Of a DNA stretch of 64,000 nucleotides, positions 7,740 through 18,171 are shown piece after piece (positions within the stretch are counted from its first letter, which is position 1; every line of letters begins with the position of its first letter). The translations under genes and the position numbers were made by a program. This DNA comes from Streptomyces antimycoticus. GTDB lineage: Bacteria > Actinomycetota > Actinomycetes > Streptomycetales > Streptomycetaceae. Location: positions 6,324,001-6,388,000 of the forward strand of contig NZ_BJHV01000001.1 of the NCBI RefSeq assembly GCF_005405925.1. Reading direction: 5' to 3'. The notes under the pieces are model-generated. The model saw only the letters and a list, made by a program, of their open reading frames with translations, did no database searches and was not told the DNA's origin.

Positions 7740-8914
7740 GTGAGCCGTAGGGGCAGCCACCGTGTCTCGGGCGGCCGAGCCGCCGCCCGCCGAGCCGCCC
7801 GCCGCGGCGCCGCCGGCCGGGCCGACCCGATGCGCCGGCTGCTGCCGCAGGCGATGGTGGTCGCCGCGCTGGCGGGCGGCACCTCCGCCTTCGTCGCCCA
7901 GGACAAGGCCGTACGGCTCAGCGTCGACGGCGACGCGCGCACCCTGCACACCTACGCCGACGACGTGGGCGAGCTGCTGGCGGACGAGGACGTCCACGTC
8001 GGCGAGCACGACATCGTCGCCCCCGCGCCCGGGGAGCGGCTCGCCAACGGCGACGAGATCGCCGTCCGCTACGGCCGCCCGGTCACCCTCACCCTCGACG
8101 GGGAGCGCCGCCGGGTGTGGACCACCGCCCACACGGTTGACGGCGCACTGCGCCAACTGGGCGTACGTGCCGAGGGCGCGTATCTCTCCGCCTCCCGCTC
8201 CGCCGCCATCACCAGCCGCGGCCTGCTCCTGCACGTCCGCACCGAGCGCACCGTCACCTTCCTCGCCGACGGGCGCGAACACACCATCCGCACGAACGCG
8301 GCCACCGTCGGCGAGGCCCTCGCCGCCACCGGGCTCACCCTGCGCGGCCAGGACACCACCTCCGTCCCCCAGGACAGCTTCCCGCGCGATGGCCAGACGG
8401 TGACGGTGATGCGGATCACCGGCGGCAAGGAGGTCCGGGACGAGCCGGTGCCCTTCACCACCGTCCGCCGCGCCGACCCCACCCTCCCCAAGGGCACCGA
8501 ACTCGTGGAACGGCCCGGCGAACCGGGCACCCTGCGCACCAGCTACCGGGTGCGCAGCGTCAACGGCGTACGGCAGCGCCCGCGGAAGCTCCGCAGCGAG
8601 ATCGTCAAGCCGCCCGTGGCCCGGATCGTGCGGGTCGGCACCATGATCGTGCCCGCCCGGGTCGGCGGCCCGGCCGACGGGCTCAACTGGCGGGCGATGG
8701 CGCACTGCGAATCGGGCGGCCGGGCGGACGCGGTCGACGGCTCCGGCCGCTACGGCGGCCTCTACCAGCTCGACCAGGGCACCTGGCACGACCTCGGCGG
8801 CCACGGCCGCCCCAGGACGCGCCCCCGGCCGAACAGACCTACCGCGCCAAGAAGCTCTACCAGCAGCGCGGCACCGGCCCCTGGCCGACGTGCGGCCGCA
8901 AGCTCCACCAGTGA
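7740..8914 (+). pseudogene. Rpf-type cell-wall protein (DUF348-G5-transglycosylase), frameshifted in the last domain
   Basis: Start GTG at 7740 has GGAG seven bases upstream. After a basic N-terminus and a single signal/anchor helix come three ubiquitin-like DUF348 repeats, a G5 domain and the start of a resuscitation-promoting-factor lysozyme-like domain (NWRAMAHCESGG, with the catalytic Glu). RpfB-type proteins cleave peptidoglycan to restart growth of dormant cells or spores. The frame breaks at a C run (8810-8813). Adding one C restores QDAPPAEQTYRAKKLYQQRG and a proper end, GTGPWPTCGRKLHQ, at a TGA at 8912-8914, giving about 391 residues. The C-terminus in the restored frame matches the family, so I think the base loss is a sequencing error and the gene is intact in the cell. 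Confidence 0.82.
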
Positions 8915-8931
8915 CCCCCTAAACTTTGCCG

Positions 8932-9795
8932 GTGAGCTCCACCGATCCCGACGTCCTGCTCGGCCCCGCCGACATCCGCGCCCTCGCGGCACGGCTCGGC
9001 GTACGCCCGACCAAGCAGCGCGGCCAGAACTTCGTCATCGACGCCAACACGGTCCGCCGGATCGTCCGGACCGCCGGGGTGCGCCCCGAGGACGTGGTCG
9101 TCGAGGTCGGCCCCGGGCTCGGCTCGCTGACCCTCGCGCTGCTGGAGGCCGCCGACCGGGTCACCGCCGTCGAGATCGACGACGTCCTCGCCGCCGCGCT
9201 CCCCGCCACCGTCGAGGCCCGGCTGCCGCACCGCGCCGACCACTTCGCGCTGGTGCACCACGATGCCCTGCGGCTGACCGAACTGCCGGGCCCCGCCCCG
9301 ACCGCCCTGGTCGCCAACCTGCCCTACAACGTCGCCGTGCCCGTGCTGCTCCATATGCTCGGGCGCTTCCCGACCATCGAGCGGACCCTGGTCATGGTCC
9401 AGTCCGAAGTCGCCGACCGGCTCGCCGCCCCACCCGGCTCCAAGGTCTACGGCGTCCCCTCCGTGAAGGCCGCCTGGTACGCCCACGTCAAACGCGCGGG
9501 CGCGATCGGCCGCAACGTCTTCTGGCCCGCCCCCAACGTCGACTCCGGCCTGGTCTCGCTGATACGCCGGGACGAGCCCCTGCGCACCACCGCCACCCGG
9601 GACGAGGTCTTCGCGGTCGTCGACGCGGCGTTCGCCCAGCGCCGCAAGACGCTCAGGGCGGCGCTCGCGGGTTGGGCCGGGTCTGCGGGGGCCGCGGAGG
9701 AGGCCCTGAAGGCCGCCGGGGTCTCCCCGCAGGCGCGCGGGGAATCGCTGACGGTGGAGGACTTCGCCGCAATCGCCGAACACGGCCAGGCCTGA
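8932..9795 (+). CDS. rsmA: 16S rRNA (adenine-1518/1519-N6) dimethyltransferase
   Basis: 287 residues. KsgA/RsmA dimethylates two adjacent adenines in the 3' helix of 16S rRNA late in small-subunit assembly. Motifs: [10 protein letters not shown] at the N-terminus, the SAM-binding [32 protein letters not shown], and the catalytic [20 protein letters not shown] and FAQRRKTLR lie in the C-terminal helical domain. Start GTG at 8932 gives [16 protein letters not shown] as in relatives; a TTG at 8926 is also in frame. Only 17 bases separate it from the restored end of the Rpf-like gene, so they are probably co-transcribed, along with ispE. Confidence 0.95.
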   Translation: MSSTDPDVLLGPADIRALAARLGVRPTKQRGQNFVIDANTVRRIVRTAGVRPEDVVVEVGPGLGSLTLALLEAADRVTAVEIDDVLAAALPATVEARLPHRADHFALVHHDALRLTELPGPAPTALVANLPYNVAVPVLLHMLGRFPTIERTLVMVQSEVADRLAAPPGSKVYGVPSVKAAWYAHVKRAGAIGRNVFWPAPNVDSGLVSLIRRDEPLRTTATRDEVFAVVDAAFAQRRKTLRAALAGWAGSAGAAEEALKAAGVSPQARGESLTVEDFAAIAEHGQA

Positions 9796-9889
9796 TCCCG
9801 GCCCGCCTGCGGCGGCCTCGTTCCCCACCCCCACAGGCGGGACAATGGCCGCACCGGAACACCGAAGCCCACCGAGGAGCCCCGTCGCC

Positions 9890-10816
9890 GTGACCCGCCC
9901 CGTGACCGCCCGTGTGCCCGCCAAGGTCAACGTCCAGCTCGCGGTCGGCGGGCTGCGTCCCGACGGGTTCCACGACCTGGCCAACGTCTTCCTCGCCGTC
10001 GGGCTCCACGACGAGGTCACCGCCACCCCCGCCGACACCCTCCGCATCACCGTCGAGGGCGCGGACGCCGGTCAGGTGCCGCTGGATCACACCAACCTGG
10101 CCGCCCGCGCCGCCGTCGCCCTCGCCGAACGGCACGGCACCGCGCCCGCTGTCCACCTCCACATCGCCAAGGACATCCCCGTCGCGGGCGGCATGGCGGG
10201 CGGCAGTGCCGACGCCGCCGGGGCGCTGCTGGCCTGCGACGCGCTGTGGGGGACGAAGGCGACTCGCGAGGAACTCCTCGACATCTGCGCCGACTTGGGC
10301 AGCGACATCCCGTTCAGCCTGGTGGGCGGCGCCGCCCTCGGCCGGGGCCGGGGCGAGCTGCTGACCCCGCTGGAGACCGGCGGCACCTTCCACTGGGTGT
10401 TCGCCGTGGCCGACGGCGGCCTGTCCACCCCCGCCGTCTACCGCGAATGCGACCGGCTGCGCGAGGCGTCCGGCGCGGGCGCGGGCGTCGCCGACGTCCC
10501 GGACCCTGAGCCCTCCCCGGCGCTGCTGGACGCGCTGCGCACCGGCGACGCCACCGCGCTGGCCGCCGCCGTCTCCAACGATCTGCAGCCCGCCGCGCTC
10601 TCGCTGCGCCCCGCGCTCGCCGCCACACTGCGCGCCGGTGCGGACGCGGGCGCGCTCGCCTCCCTCGTCTCCGGCTCCGGACCGACCTGCGCCTTCCTGG
10701 CCAAGGACACCGAGGCCGCGCAGGCGGTGGCGGGCGCGCTGGCCGCCTCGGGCACCTGCCGCACGGTCCGGATCACCTCGGGCCCGGCCCCCGGGGCACG
10801 GCTCGTGGACGCCTGA
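9890..10816 (+). CDS. ispE: 4-diphosphocytidyl-2-C-methyl-D-erythritol kinase
   Basis: 308 residues, GHMP kinase family. It phosphorylates CDP-methylerythritol in the MEP route to isoprenoids. Motifs: VRVPAKVNVQLAVGG-like start (here ARVPAKVNVQLAVG), the ATP-binding loop PVAGGMAGGSADAAG, SDIPFSLVGG, and the C-terminal SLVSGSGPTCAFLA. I chose GTG 9890 because GAGGAG lies ten bases upstream and the protein then begins just before the conserved VPAKVN; an ATG at 9845 would add 15 poorly conserved residues. Follows rsmA in the usual actinobacterial order. Confidence 0.94.
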   Translation: MTRPVTARVPAKVNVQLAVGGLRPDGFHDLANVFLAVGLHDEVTATPADTLRITVEGADAGQVPLDHTNLAARAAVALAERHGTAPAVHLHIAKDIPVAGGMAGGSADAAGALLACDALWGTKATREELLDICADLGSDIPFSLVGGAALGRGRGELLTPLETGGTFHWVFAVADGGLSTPAVYRECDRLREASGAGAGVADVPDPEPSPALLDALRTGDATALAAAVSNDLQPAALSLRPALAATLRAGADAGALASLVSGSGPTCAFLAKDTEAAQAVAGALAASGTCRTVRITSGPAPGARLVDA

Positions 10817-10876
10817 GCGAGGCGCCCCGCACGGCGACTACCCTGGGGAGCCGATCGATCCGCGTAATGGAGTGTG

Positions 10877-12694
<1,818 letters not shown>

Positions 12695-12996
12695 GCGGCG
12701 GAGGGGCGAGGGGCGGGTCACCACCGATGTGAGTGGCCTGAAAGCATCGTGTGAAGAGACTGTGCGGCCCTGGCGCGCGCCCTGGCAACGGTCGCGTCAC
12801 AGGCCGGTCTCAGCTGGTCGATGACCTGGAAACTGGTCCCTATTGCGCCCCTTACGGGTGATACAAAGAACTCCCGCCTGCCTTCCGCTCAATGGCGGGG
12901 TTCCACGTCCGATTCGCTCCTTCCCGGAGGGCTTTGACCACCGGGATCGCGGGGGAGGCCGGTCGGTCGATGGGTCCCGCACCTGAAGGATTTCGC
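12695..12996. other. 302-base spacer before the beta-propeller gene
   Basis: No convincing gene. Contains a small inverted pair CGATG/CATCG near 12725-12750 and an AT-richer patch around 12855-12870 that could hold a promoter, but no well-spaced -35/-10 pair. The Shine-Dalgarno AAGGA (12986-12990) belongs to the next gene. Confidence 0.5.
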
Positions 12997-14817
12997 ATGT
13001 CACAGCCGCCTCCGCCGCCCAACCAGCCGCCGCAGGGCGGCTTCGGGGCACCGCAGGATCCTGGTTACGGCTATCCGCAGCAGCCGCCCACGCCGCCTCC
13101 GGGCCAGCAGGGTTACGGCTATCCGCAGGCGCCCGGTCAGCCACCGCAGACCCCGCCTCCGCCCCCGGCGGCACCGCCCGCCCCGCCGCAGACGCCCCCG
13201 CCGGGCGCCGGCGGCTACGGCTACCCGGAGCAGCCGGGCGCGGGCCAGCAGCCTTACGGGCAGCCGCAGTACGGCCAGCAGCCTTACGGTCAGTCGCAAT
13301 TCGGCCAGCAGCCTTACGGTCAGCAGCAGTACGGCCAGCCGCCGCAGCCCCAGTTCCCCGGCGGCCCCGGCCCGGGCGGCCCCGGCGGCTCCGGCCAGTC
13401 CAAGCAGCGCATGGCGATCATCGTCAGCGCCGTGGTCGCGGTCGCGCTGATCATCGGCGGCGGCATCTGGTTCGCCACCAAGGACGACGGGGGCGGCAAC
13501 GAGGCCAAGGGCAAGGACAAGGAGTCCAGCCAGGGATCTTCTTCAAGCGGTTCCACGGGCGGTGGGGACAAGCCCGCCAAGACCGTAGATGCCAAACTGC
13601 TCAACAAGGTTCCGATGCCCAAGGTCTCTGACCAGATCACCGTCGAGGGCATGTGGGTCACCGACGACACCTTCGTGAAGGCCGACGTCTACAAGATCGT
13701 CGGCTATCCGCTGAGCGGCGGCACCGCGAAGTGGACGATCCCGCTGGGCGGCGCGGTCTGCTGGTCCTCGGACCACCTCACCAAGGACGGGCTGACCACG
13801 GTCCTCTACCAGGAGGCCAAGCCGTCGGCCAAGGACAAGTACCCCGGCTGCACCGAGGTCGGGCTGCTGGACCTCAAGAACGGCAAGATGCTCTGGCACC
13901 GGAACGTCAAGGAGGGCGACGAGAAGGTCCGCTTCGACGAGGTCACCCTCGGCGGCGGCACCGTGGCCGCGGGCGGCACCAGCGGCGGCGCCGCCTGGTC
14001 CACCTCGGGCCAGGCGCTGTGGAAGCCGAAGTCCGGCGAGCAGTGCTCGGACGACGGCTACGCGGGCGGCGCGGACAAGCTGGTCGCGGTGCGCCGCTGC
14101 GGCGACTACGACAACCCGCAGATCCAGGTCCAGACGCTGAACCCGAAGACGGGCGCAGTGAAGTCGGCCTACAAGGTCTCGCAGGGCATCGACTACGTGC
14201 ATGTCGCCTCCACCGACCCGCTGGTGATCGGCCTCGACGCCGGTGACTCGACCGGCTCGGCGGTCTCGGACTTCCTGTCCGTCGACGACAGCGCCAAGAC
14301 CGGCAAGGTGCTCGGCAAGATCGGCACCGAGAACGGCAAGTACGACGCCAAGTGCGAGTCGACCAACGTCGAGGGCTGCCGGAAGTTCGCCATCTCCAAG
14401 TCGGCCAACACCCTCTTCCTCGGCTCCGAGGACCGCACCGATTCCTCCGCCGCGACGGCCAACGAGATCGTGGCGTTCAGCCTGGCCAACGGCAAGCCGA
14501 TCGGGAAGACGGACGGGGTCAAGGGCGCCGCGCTCACCCCGCTCGGGCTCGATGAGAACGGCTCCGTCCTCGCCTACCAGGAGAGCACCTGGGAGGCCGG
14601 TGGCGCGGTCTGGCAGATCGACCCCAAGTCGTACGCCAAGACCAAGCTGCTGCAGAACCCCGTCGCCTCCCACGAGATGGAGTCGAAGTTCAGCCCCAGC
14701 TACTCGGAGATCATCTACTCCGGGAAGCACCTGTTCATGAGCGACGTCTACGCCACCAAGCCCTCGGGCACCTACGACAAGGACGACCCGCTGGCGATCA
14801 TCTTCGGCGCGAGCTGA
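12997..14817 (+). CDS. Membrane-anchored PQQ-like beta-propeller protein with Q/G/Y-rich N-terminus
   Basis: 606 residues. The first 130 residues are a cytoplasmic Pro/Gln/Gly/Tyr-rich tail with repeats of the QQPYGQ type. A single membrane helix follows (RMAIIVSAVVAVALIIGGG, about 137-155), then a Gly/Ser/Lys linker and an extracellular domain of about 400 residues. That domain has short beta-strand repeats such as GLLDLKNGKMLWHRNVKEG, typical of a PQQ-type beta-propeller, and several Cys that may pair outside the cell. No enzyme residues were recognised; likely a surface sensor or scaffold. ATG 12997 has AAGGA six bases upstream; an in-frame upstream extension lacks one. It is monocistronic, ending at a strong terminator. 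Confidence 0.85.
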   Translation: MSQPPPPPNQPPQGGFGAPQDPGYGYPQQPPTPPPGQQGYGYPQAPGQPPQTPPPPPAAPPAPPQTPPPGAGGYGYPEQPGAGQQPYGQPQYGQQPYGQSQFGQQPYGQQQYGQPPQPQFPGGPGPGGPGGSGQSKQRMAIIVSAVVAVALIIGGGIWFATKDDGGGNEAKGKDKESSQGSSSSGSTGGGDKPAKTVDAKLLNKVPMPKVSDQITVEGMWVTDDTFVKADVYKIVGYPLSGGTAKWTIPLGGAVCWSSDHLTKDGLTTVLYQEAKPSAKDKYPGCTEVGLLDLKNGKMLWHRNVKEGDEKVRFDEVTLGGGTVAAGGTSGGAAWSTSGQALWKPKSGEQCSDDGYAGGADKLVAVRRCGDYDNPQIQVQTLNPKTGAVKSAYKVSQGIDYVHVASTDPLVIGLDAGDSTGSAVSDFLSVDDSAKTGKVLGKIGTENGKYDAKCESTNVEGCRKFAISKSANTLFLGSEDRTDSSAATANEIVAFSLANGKPIGKTDGVKGAALTPLGLDENGSVLAYQESTWEAGGAVWQIDPKSYAKTKLLQNPVASHEMESKFSPSYSEIIYSGKHLFMSDVYATKPSGTYDKDDPLAIIFGAS

Positions 14818-14841
14818 CCCCTTCGGCGTCCACTCAGCTCC

Positions 14842-14887
14842 CGGCGGCCCCGCCCGTACCCACCGTACGGGCGGGGCCGCCGCTTTT
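14842..14887 (+). terminator. Strong terminator after the beta-propeller gene
   Basis: An 18-base perfect stem (14842-14859 with 14865-14882, arm CGGCGGCCCCGCCCGTAC) with a five-base loop is followed by CTTTTC. Confidence 0.85.
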
Positions 14888-15046
14888 CGCCCCGGCGGAG
14901 CGCCGGGGCGCGCGCCCGCGCGGAACCCGGCCGCAGCGGTCCGATTCAGACGTCAACCGGACCTCAAGTAGGCACTAATGGCCGGGATTTCGGCATTCCG
15001 GGGGGCTTCTGCCCGGTAAGGGGCGCGCAACGTCGAACAAGCGTGT

Positions 15047-15077
15047 AGCTTTCCCCCCTGAGCGAATGGGGGGAGCT
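15047..15077 (+). promoter_or_regulatory. Hairpin sequestering the Shine-Dalgarno of the LuxR-type gene
   Basis: CCCCCC (15053-15058) faces GGGGGG (15068-15073), extended by an AGC/GCT pair outside, so the whole ribosome-binding site GGGGGGAG just before the ATG at 15079 lies in a stem with a nine-base loop. Confidence 0.5.
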
Positions 15078-15078
15078 C

Positions 15079-15822
15079 ATGGGCGTGCGACTCATGGTGG
15101 TCGATGACCACCGTCTGCTCGCGGAGGCGCTCGCCTCGGCGCTGAAGCTGCGCGGGCACCGGGTGCTCGCCGCGGCGGCACCGAGCGCGGGCGCGGCGGA
15201 CCTGGTGGTGAGCCGGGCACCGGAGGTGTGCCTGCTGGGCACGGCGTCACCCGCCGAACCAGGGGTGTTCGACCCGGTGGTGCAGATCAAGAAGGAGCGG
15301 CCGCAGGTCGCGGTCGTGGTGCTCGGCCCGGTGCCGAGCCCACGCGGCATAGCCGCCGCCTTCGCCGCCGGGGCGTCCGGCTATGTGCGCCACGACGAGC
15401 GGATCGAGGGCGTCGAACGCGCCATGATGAAGGCGCGCGCCGGCGAGGCCGCCGTGGCGCCGCAGCTTCTCCAGGGGGCCTTCGCGGAGCTGCTCAACCC
15501 CGCGGCCCAGCCCGACGACGAGGGGGCCCGGCTGCTGCGCATGCTGACCCCGCGCGAGGTGGAGGTGCTGGTGCGGGTCGCCGAGGGCGAGGACACCCGG
15601 CTGATCGCGGCGGGTATGGGCATCGCCCCCAGCACGGCCCGCACCCATGTGCAGCGGGTGCTGATGAAGCTCGGGGTGGGCTCACGGCTGGAGGCGGCGG
15701 CCCTGGCGGCACGCACCGGGCTGCTGGACCGCGCGGCGTCCCGCCGGATCGCGTCGCCCGCGCCGCAGCCGCCTTCGCTCCAGCCGCCCGCGCCCCAGCC
15801 GCCCGCGTCGTCGGCGCCGTAG
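15079..15822 (+). CDS. LuxR-type orphan regulator with a degenerate receiver domain
   Basis: 247 residues. N-terminal receiver-like fold with the acidic pair Asp9/Asp10 (VVDDHR), but the phospho-acceptor position is Gly54 (EVCLLGTASP) instead of Asp, and the conserved Lys after GASGY is replaced (GYVRHDE). It therefore probably does not work by ordinary phosphorylation. The C-terminal LuxR HTH is intact (LTPREVEVLVRVAEG to VLMKLGVGSRLEAAALA, about 155-210). A Pro/Gln/Ala-rich tail follows. No kinase gene is adjacent. It is probably a DNA-binding regulator controlled by ligand, partner or expression level. The ribosome-binding site is in a hairpin. Confidence 0.88.
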   Translation: MGVRLMVVDDHRLLAEALASALKLRGHRVLAAAAPSAGAADLVVSRAPEVCLLGTASPAEPGVFDPVVQIKKERPQVAVVVLGPVPSPRGIAAAFAAGASGYVRHDERIEGVERAMMKARAGEAAVAPQLLQGAFAELLNPAAQPDDEGARLLRMLTPREVEVLVRVAEGEDTRLIAAGMGIAPSTARTHVQRVLMKLGVGSRLEAAALAARTGLLDRAASRRIASPAPQPPSLQPPAPQPPASSAP

Positions 15823-15835
15823 CCCGCGTCGGCGG

Positions 15836-15853
15836 GCCGGCAGCCCTGCCGGC
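15836..15853. terminator. Short hairpin between convergent genes
   Basis: GCCGGCAG and CTGCCGGC form a near-perfect 18-base palindrome midway between the stop codons of the LuxR-type gene and the small membrane protein. No T tract; weak support. Confidence 0.3.
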
Positions 15854-15906
15854 TGGTTCGCGGTGGCCCGGGCCCGCGAGCCCCGGCGCGCGGCGGCCCG
15901 CGCCGC

Positions 15907-16311
15907 TCAGTCCTCTCCGGCTCCGGGTCCTCCGGCTCCGGGTCCTCCGGGCCCTGCCCCGGTCCCCGGCCCTGTCCCGGTCCCCGGCCCGGTCCCCGGC
16001 CCCGCCCCGGTCCCCGGCCCGGTCTCCGGCTTGGGCGCGGTCCCCGGGGCGGACAGCGGCCTGAGCTTCATCCACAGCAGGAAGAGCAGGCCGACCGCGA
16101 GCATGCACCATCCGGTCCAGAGGTTGATGTTGATGCCCGATGCCTTCTTCACATCCGCGTCCGAGGCGGTGAATCCGGCGATGAGGACGATGATCGCGTA
16201 GATCACGAACAGCCCGCCGATGATCCGCCGCACATCGAACAGCCGCGCCGCGGTCGCCGACTTCTGCTCCAGCTCCTCGACCTCGGACCGGTATGCGTAC
16301 TCCTCACTCAT
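15907..16311 (-). CDS. Small two-helix membrane protein with Pro-Gly-Thr tail
   Basis: 134 residues. A charged N-terminus (YRSEVEELEQK) is followed by two membrane helices (IIGGLFVIYAIIVLIAGF and GWCMLAVGLLFLLWM). A tail of about 45 residues is built from GTGPGTGAGP-type repeats and encoded by tandem CCCCGGTCCCCGG-like DNA. An AAGGAG lies eight bases before the ATG at 16311. It lies 27 bases after the sodium/solute symporter gene on the same strand and is probably co-transcribed, suggesting a small subunit or accessory of that symporter. The function is otherwise unknown. Confidence 0.8.
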   Translation of the reverse strand: MSEEYAYRSEVEELEQKSATAARLFDVRRIIGGLFVIYAIIVLIAGFTASDADVKKASGININLWTGWCMLAVGLLFLLWMKLRPLSAPGTAPKPETGPGTGAGPGTGPGTGTGPGTGAGPGGPGAGGPGAGED

Positions 16312-16338
16312 GGCGTGGGCTCCTTATCCGCCGGAGGG

Positions 16339-18009
16339 TCACAGGGAGAACGGGATGTAGCACAGGGCCGCGAGGATCAGCGCGCCCCAGCCCAGCACGG
16401 CCGGGCGGCGATACCACGCCTCGTCGCCCGGAGCCGGTGGCTCGGCCACACCGGGCGCGGTGGTGCCGTAGACCAGACCGGCCAGCGACTCGACCGGCTT
16501 GGGCTTGGTGAACGGGGTCACCACGACCATCACCACCCCGCCGACCACGAACGCCACGATGGCGGAGACGAAGTTGGCGCCCTGGTCGCTGGGGATGGAG
16601 ATGACGCCGTCCCGGTAGAGCCAGAAGTAGTTGATCATCGCGGCCACGGTGCCGCAGAGCAGCCCCCAGAACCCGGCCTGGGAGGTGGCCCGCTTCCAGA
16701 ACATCCCGATGATGAAGACGCAGAACAGCGGCACGTTGAAGAACGAGAACAGCGTCTGGAGGTAGTTCATGATGTTGCTGAACGAGGAGGCGATGAAGGC
16801 CGTCCCCATACCGACCAGCACGCCGATCGCCGTCACCACCCGCCCGGTCAGCAGGTAGTACCCGTCCGGCCGGTCCTTCCTGACGTACGCCCGCCAGATG
16901 TCGTGGGTGAAGACCGTGTTGAAGGACGACACATTGGCCGCCATGCCCGCCATGAAGGCGGCCAGCAGCCCGGTCACCGCGAGCCCCAGCACCCCGTTCG
17001 GCAGCAGCTCGCTCATCAGCAGCGGAATCGCGTCGTTGAACTGCAGACTGCTCTTCTTCGAGCCGATCTCCGGGTCCATGGACAGCGCGATCAGCCCCGG
17101 GACCACCACGATCAGCGGGATGAACATCTTCGGGAACGCGGCGATCAGCGGGGTGCGCTGGGCGGCCGAGAGGTTCCTGGCCGACAGGGCGCGCTGCACC
17201 TCGGCGAAGTTGGTCGTCCAGTAGCCGAAGCTCAGGCAGAAGCCGAGGCCCAGCACGATGGTCAGCCAGTTGGCCCCCAGCGGGTTGGCGGAGCCGATGC
17301 CGGTGCCGCCCCAGGCGGAGACGAAATGGGGGCCGTGGGAGTCCACCAGCGAGTCCTTGAGCCCGCCGAAGCCGCCGATCCGCCGCAGGCCGATCACGGT
17401 GAGCGGGATGAGGGCGGCCAGGATCACGAAGAACTGCAGCACCTCGTTGTAGATCGCCGAGGAGAGCCCGCCGAGGGTGATGTACGCGAGCACGAAGAGC
17501 CCCGCGACCACGATGGCCACCCACTGCGGCCAGCCCAGCAGCGCCTCCACCACGATCGCCATCGCGTAGAGGTTCACGCCCGCGATCAGTACGGACGCGA
17601 TCGAGAAGATGATCGAGCTGAGCAGATGCGAGGACGGTCCGTAGCGGTGCAGCAGGAACTCGGGGACGGACCGTACCTTGGAACCGTAGTAGAACGGCAT
17701 CATCACCAGGCCGAGGAAGACCATGGCCGGAATCGCCCCGACCCAGTACCAGTGCACGGTGTACACCCCGTACTGCGCGCCGTTGGCGGCCATCCCCAGG
17801 ATCTCCAGGGCGCCCAGATTCGCGGCGACGAAGGCCAGCCCGGTGACCCACGCGGGCAGCGACCGGCCGGAGAGAAAGAAGTCGAGGCTGGTCTTGACGC
17901 TCGCTCTGGCGGCGAATCCCACGCCGAGGACGACGACGAAGTAGAGGATCAGGATCGTGTAATCGAGTGCGTTGGTGGGAAGCCGGAGCCCTTCGGCCAG
18001 ATAGCGCAT
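16339..18009 (-). CDS. Sodium:solute symporter (SSS family), probably for galactose
   Basis: 556 residues with about 13-14 membrane helices and SSS hallmarks: the N-terminal FFLSGRSLPAWVTGLAFVAANLGALEILG around residue 45, VRSVPEFLLHRYG, and GLLAAFMAGMAANVSSFNTVFTHDIWR around residue 360, which carries the conserved sodium-site Ser residues. SGLT-like. It is divergent from galT-galE-galK across a 160-base promoter region, so galactose or a related sugar is the likely substrate (inference). A GAGG lies seven bases before the ATG at 18009. The small membrane gene follows. Confidence 0.9.
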   Translation of the reverse strand: MRYLAEGLRLPTNALDYTILILYFVVVLGVGFAARASVKTSLDFFLSGRSLPAWVTGLAFVAANLGALEILGMAANGAQYGVYTVHWYWVGAIPAMVFLGLVMMPFYYGSKVRSVPEFLLHRYGPSSHLLSSIIFSIASVLIAGVNLYAMAIVVEALLGWPQWVAIVVAGLFVLAYITLGGLSSAIYNEVLQFFVILAALIPLTVIGLRRIGGFGGLKDSLVDSHGPHFVSAWGGTGIGSANPLGANWLTIVLGLGFCLSFGYWTTNFAEVQRALSARNLSAAQRTPLIAAFPKMFIPLIVVVPGLIALSMDPEIGSKKSSLQFNDAIPLLMSELLPNGVLGLAVTGLLAAFMAGMAANVSSFNTVFTHDIWRAYVRKDRPDGYYLLTGRVVTAIGVLVGMGTAFIASSFSNIMNYLQTLFSFFNVPLFCVFIIGMFWKRATSQAGFWGLLCGTVAAMINYFWLYRDGVISIPSDQGANFVSAIVAFVVGGVVMVVVTPFTKPKPVESLAGLVYGTTAPGVAEPPAPGDEAWYRRPAVLGWGALILAALCYIPFSL

Positions 18010-18045
18010 GGTCTCGCCTCATCGCCTGAACGGAATGCACCAGAA

Positions 18046-18060
18046 ACGTTCGGTGAACGT
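18046..18060. promoter_or_regulatory. 15-bp inverted repeat upstream of the symporter gene
   Basis: ACGTTC-GGT-GAACGT is a perfect 6-3-6 inverted repeat 36 bases before the symporter start, in the divergent gal promoter region. It is a likely repressor operator. Confidence 0.5.
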
Positions 18061-18101
18061 ATCCGAATTCTTGTGGTTTGTCCGAGCACCTTCACCGTGC
18101 A

Positions 18102-18132
18102 TTGACGCCACTGTTGGCTTGTGGTTCATTAT
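18102..18132 (+). promoter_or_regulatory. Candidate galT promoter
   Basis: TTGACG (18102-18107) and CATTAT (18127-18132) with a 19-base spacer lie about 40 bases before galT. TTGTGGTT occurs twice nearby (18071 and 18119). The streptomycete galP1 promoter is known to carry repeated hexamers for repression; the match here is by inspection only. Confidence 0.4.
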
Positions 18133-18171
18133 GTTGAGTTGTGTTGGGTGCACATGACAGGAGCTGGCGGA

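Noticed and set aside
13040..13350. Repeat array in the beta-propeller gene as a CRISPR-like element
   Set aside because: The repeats are codon-phased QQPYGQ units without spacers of constant length.
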